A stretch of 64,000 bases of DNA from Desulfuromonadaceae bacterium (GTDB lineage Bacteria; Desulfobacterota; Desulfuromonadia; Geobacterales; Pseudopelobacteraceae). The translations under genes and the position numbers were made by a program. The stretch spans positions 1 to 64,000 of the forward strand of contig JAQUHA010000017.1 in NCBI GenBank assembly GCA_028683855.1, in the 5' to 3' direction. The notes below the pieces were generated by a model that was not told where the DNA came from, searched no databases, and saw only the letters and a list, made by a program, of their open reading frames with translations. Shown here in pieces: positions 62,857-64,000 of this stretch (positions are counted from its first letter, which is position 1; each line of letters opens with the position of its first letter).

Positions 62857-63255
62857 ATGCCTTTAATACTCTCTTTAAAACCCGGAGAGCGACTGATTCT
62901 TGCCGGAGCAGTAATTAAAAACGGGGCTACAGTCTCTCACCTGCAGATAGAAAATCAGGTTACAATTCTCCGCCAGAAGGACATTTTAACGGATAGCGCT
63001 GCTGACACCCCCTGTAAAAAGCTCTATCTTGCAATTCAACTGATGTATATAGGAGATGGACTTACGCCGGAACTTGCCAAGGTTTACTGGGATCTTGCAA
63101 GGGATGTTCTTGAAGCGGCACCAAGCACTAATGACTTGATTTCTCAGATAAGCGCGTATATTGTCGCTTTAAACTTTTATCCTGCCTTGAAAGTCGCAAA
63201 GAAACTGATTTCCTACGAAGAGGAGTTAATGCAACATGCCACAAAATCCGGTTAA
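62857..63255 (+). CDS. flbT: FlbT-like flagellin post-transcriptional regulator
   Basis: 132 residues starting MPLILSLKPGERLILAGAVI, the FlbT signature (beta-strand LxLKPGE, then GAVIKNG). It continues with KKLYLAIQLMYIGDG and a C-terminal helical part (LISQISAYIVALNFYPALKV). In Caulobacter FlbT binds flagellin mRNA leaders and represses translation until assembly proceeds. It lies two bases downstream of the previous gene and overlaps flaF by 20 bases. Confidence 0.88.
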   Translation: MPLILSLKPGERLILAGAVIKNGATVSHLQIENQVTILRQKDILTDSAADTPCKKLYLAIQLMYIGDGLTPELAKVYWDLARDVLEAAPSTNDLISQISAYIVALNFYPALKVAKKLISYEEELMQHATKSG

Positions 63256-63616
63256 TGCCTATACTACAAATCAGAAGGAAAATTTGAGCGGAAGGGAGCT
63301 TGAAGCCTCCGTACTCGCACGTGCAGGACTTATGCTGAAAAACGTCAAAGACAATTGGGATGGCGCAGATCGGGATCAAAAACTTCTGGAAGCTGTAAAA
63401 TTCAATCAGAAAGTCTGGAGTTTTTTTCAGGCAGAGTTGTCAGACCCCGAAAACCCTCTTCCTCAGAATCTCCGCGAGGACATTCTAAACCTAAGCCTCT
63501 TTATTGATAAACGTCTATTTGATGTACTCGCATTCCCTGACCCGGAAAAACTTTCAATTGTAATTGATATCGACTTCAACATTGCAGCCGGCTTGCGGAC
63601 AAATTCCGATCAATAA
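63236..63616 (+). CDS. flaF: FlaF-like flagellin regulator/chaperone
   Basis: 126 residues. The pattern NPVNAYTTNQKENLSGRELE, VLARAGLMLKNVKDNWDGA, LLEAVKFNQKVWSFFQAEL and LREDILNLSLFIDKRLFDVL is that of FlaF, which in alphaproteobacteria works with FlbT and promotes flagellin synthesis and secretion. It overlaps flbT by 20 bases, indicating coupled translation. A terminator follows at once. Confidence 0.88.
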   Translation: MPQNPVNAYTTNQKENLSGRELEASVLARAGLMLKNVKDNWDGADRDQKLLEAVKFNQKVWSFFQAELSDPENPLPQNLREDILNLSLFIDKRLFDVLAFPDPEKLSIVIDIDFNIAAGLRTNSDQ

Positions 63617-63644
63617 AAGCAGCTGCTGATAAATGATTTATTTA

Positions 63645-63675
63645 AACCTTTGAGCACTATCTCAGAGGTTTTTTC
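63645..63675 (+). terminator. Rho-independent terminator after flaF
   Basis: AACCTTTGAG pairs with CTCAGAGGTT (one G-U) around CACTAT and is followed by TTTTT. It closes the flagellin-flbT-flaF unit. Confidence 0.75.
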
Positions 63676-63684
63676 AATTTAAAC

Positions 63685-64000
63685 CTAAATGACTGCGAGA
63701 TTATAGCCTTTACCCCTCAGATAACTGACAATCTCATTAATATGCTCATACCCTCTGGTTTCAAGTTCCAGCGAGACATCAGTTCTTCCGATCGCCAATG
63801 ACTTTGCCCTTCTGTCATGCGTTATGTGGAAAATATTTGCCCTAACTGCGGCAATATTATCTGCAAGGTCTGCAAGGGCACCGGGATGATCATCAAGCTC
63901 AACTATCAGCTTGAGGTAGCGCCCCCCTGCAATAAGACCACGTTCAACCACCTGCGCGATAGTCTTAACATCTATATTGCCACCGGACAAAAGACATACC
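63685..64000 (-). CDS. ilvA: Threonine ammonia-lyase, C-terminal part (runs off the window)
   Basis: Only the last 105 codons are here. VCLLSGGNIDVKTIAQVVER is the end of the PLP-dependent catalytic fold (the SGGN motif contacts the cofactor phosphate in the family). It is followed by an ACT-type regulatory domain (YLKLIVELDDHPGALADLAD, LEVELETRGYEH-like). This C-terminal arrangement, with a single short ACT domain, fits the biosynthetic/catabolic short form of threonine dehydratase rather than the long E. coli IlvA. The frame is open to the last base, so the gene continues beyond 64000. Confidence 0.88.
   Translation of the reverse strand, partial: VCLLSGGNIDVKTIAQVVERGLIAGGRYLKLIVELDDHPGALADLADNIAAVRANIFHITHDRRAKSLAIGRTDVSLELETRGYEHINEIVSYLRGKGYNLAVI

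Overview
The window reads as a chromosomal segment of a Gram-negative, flagellated, probably anaerobic bacterium. TolC, lipoproteins, ribonuclease J, MJ0042-type zinc ribbons, SelD/YedF and a sodium-pump decarboxylase together point to the Desulfuromonadia (Geobacter-like deltaproteobacteria). This placement is inferred from gene content and no rRNA is present to confirm it.

Layout. 1-2.2 kb is accessory DNA: a secreted pentapeptide-repeat protein, the tail of a REP-associated transposase and a Phd/ParE-type toxin-antitoxin pair. 2.2-5.6 kb holds a small GGQ release-factor-like protein, an acyltransferase and ribonuclease J. 5.6-10.3 kb is a tight operon for a CDP-3,6-dideoxyhexose (rfbF, rfbG, rfbH, an epimerase and a reductase). 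10.3-21 kb is mostly housekeeping: MTA phosphorylase, O-acetylhomoserine sulfhydrylase, endonuclease IV, a four-subunit Na+-pumping acyl-CoA decarboxylase and uvrA, which carries a REP-like palindrome inside its coding sequence. 21-22 kb is a scar with a second toxin-antitoxin pair, the 3' end of a group II intron and a fragment of another uvrA. 22-29.4 kb holds yedF-selD, tex, uvrC and an ammonium transporter with a sigma-54-type promoter. 29.5-37.7 kb holds envelope proteins (TPR/coiled-coil/Ig-like, LysM, DivIVA), a cysteine-rich FKBP isomerase, a zinc-ribbon membrane protein, a TIGR02757 protein and galT.

The centre of interest is 37.9-63.6 kb. A 13.7 kb gene encodes a 4580-residue protein made of about 530 tandem octapeptides (consensus T-T-x-Q-I-x-A-L), followed by a calcium-loop C-terminal region of the kind seen in type I secretion substrates. 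Divergent from it is a complete type I secretion operon (ABC exporter, adaptor, TolC) with two unusual zinc-ribbon proteins between exporter and adaptor; its TolC carries a long charged coiled-coil extension. Next to it lie two FlgO-like lipoproteins, a TPR protein, a short flagellin and FlbT/FlaF homologues. Sequences matching the flagellar sigma-28 promoter occur before the flagellin, the TPR gene and the adaptor gene, and more weakly before the giant gene. The sequence therefore suggests a giant surface or secreted fibre exported by a dedicated machine and expressed together with late flagellar genes. The window ends inside threonine ammonia-lyase.
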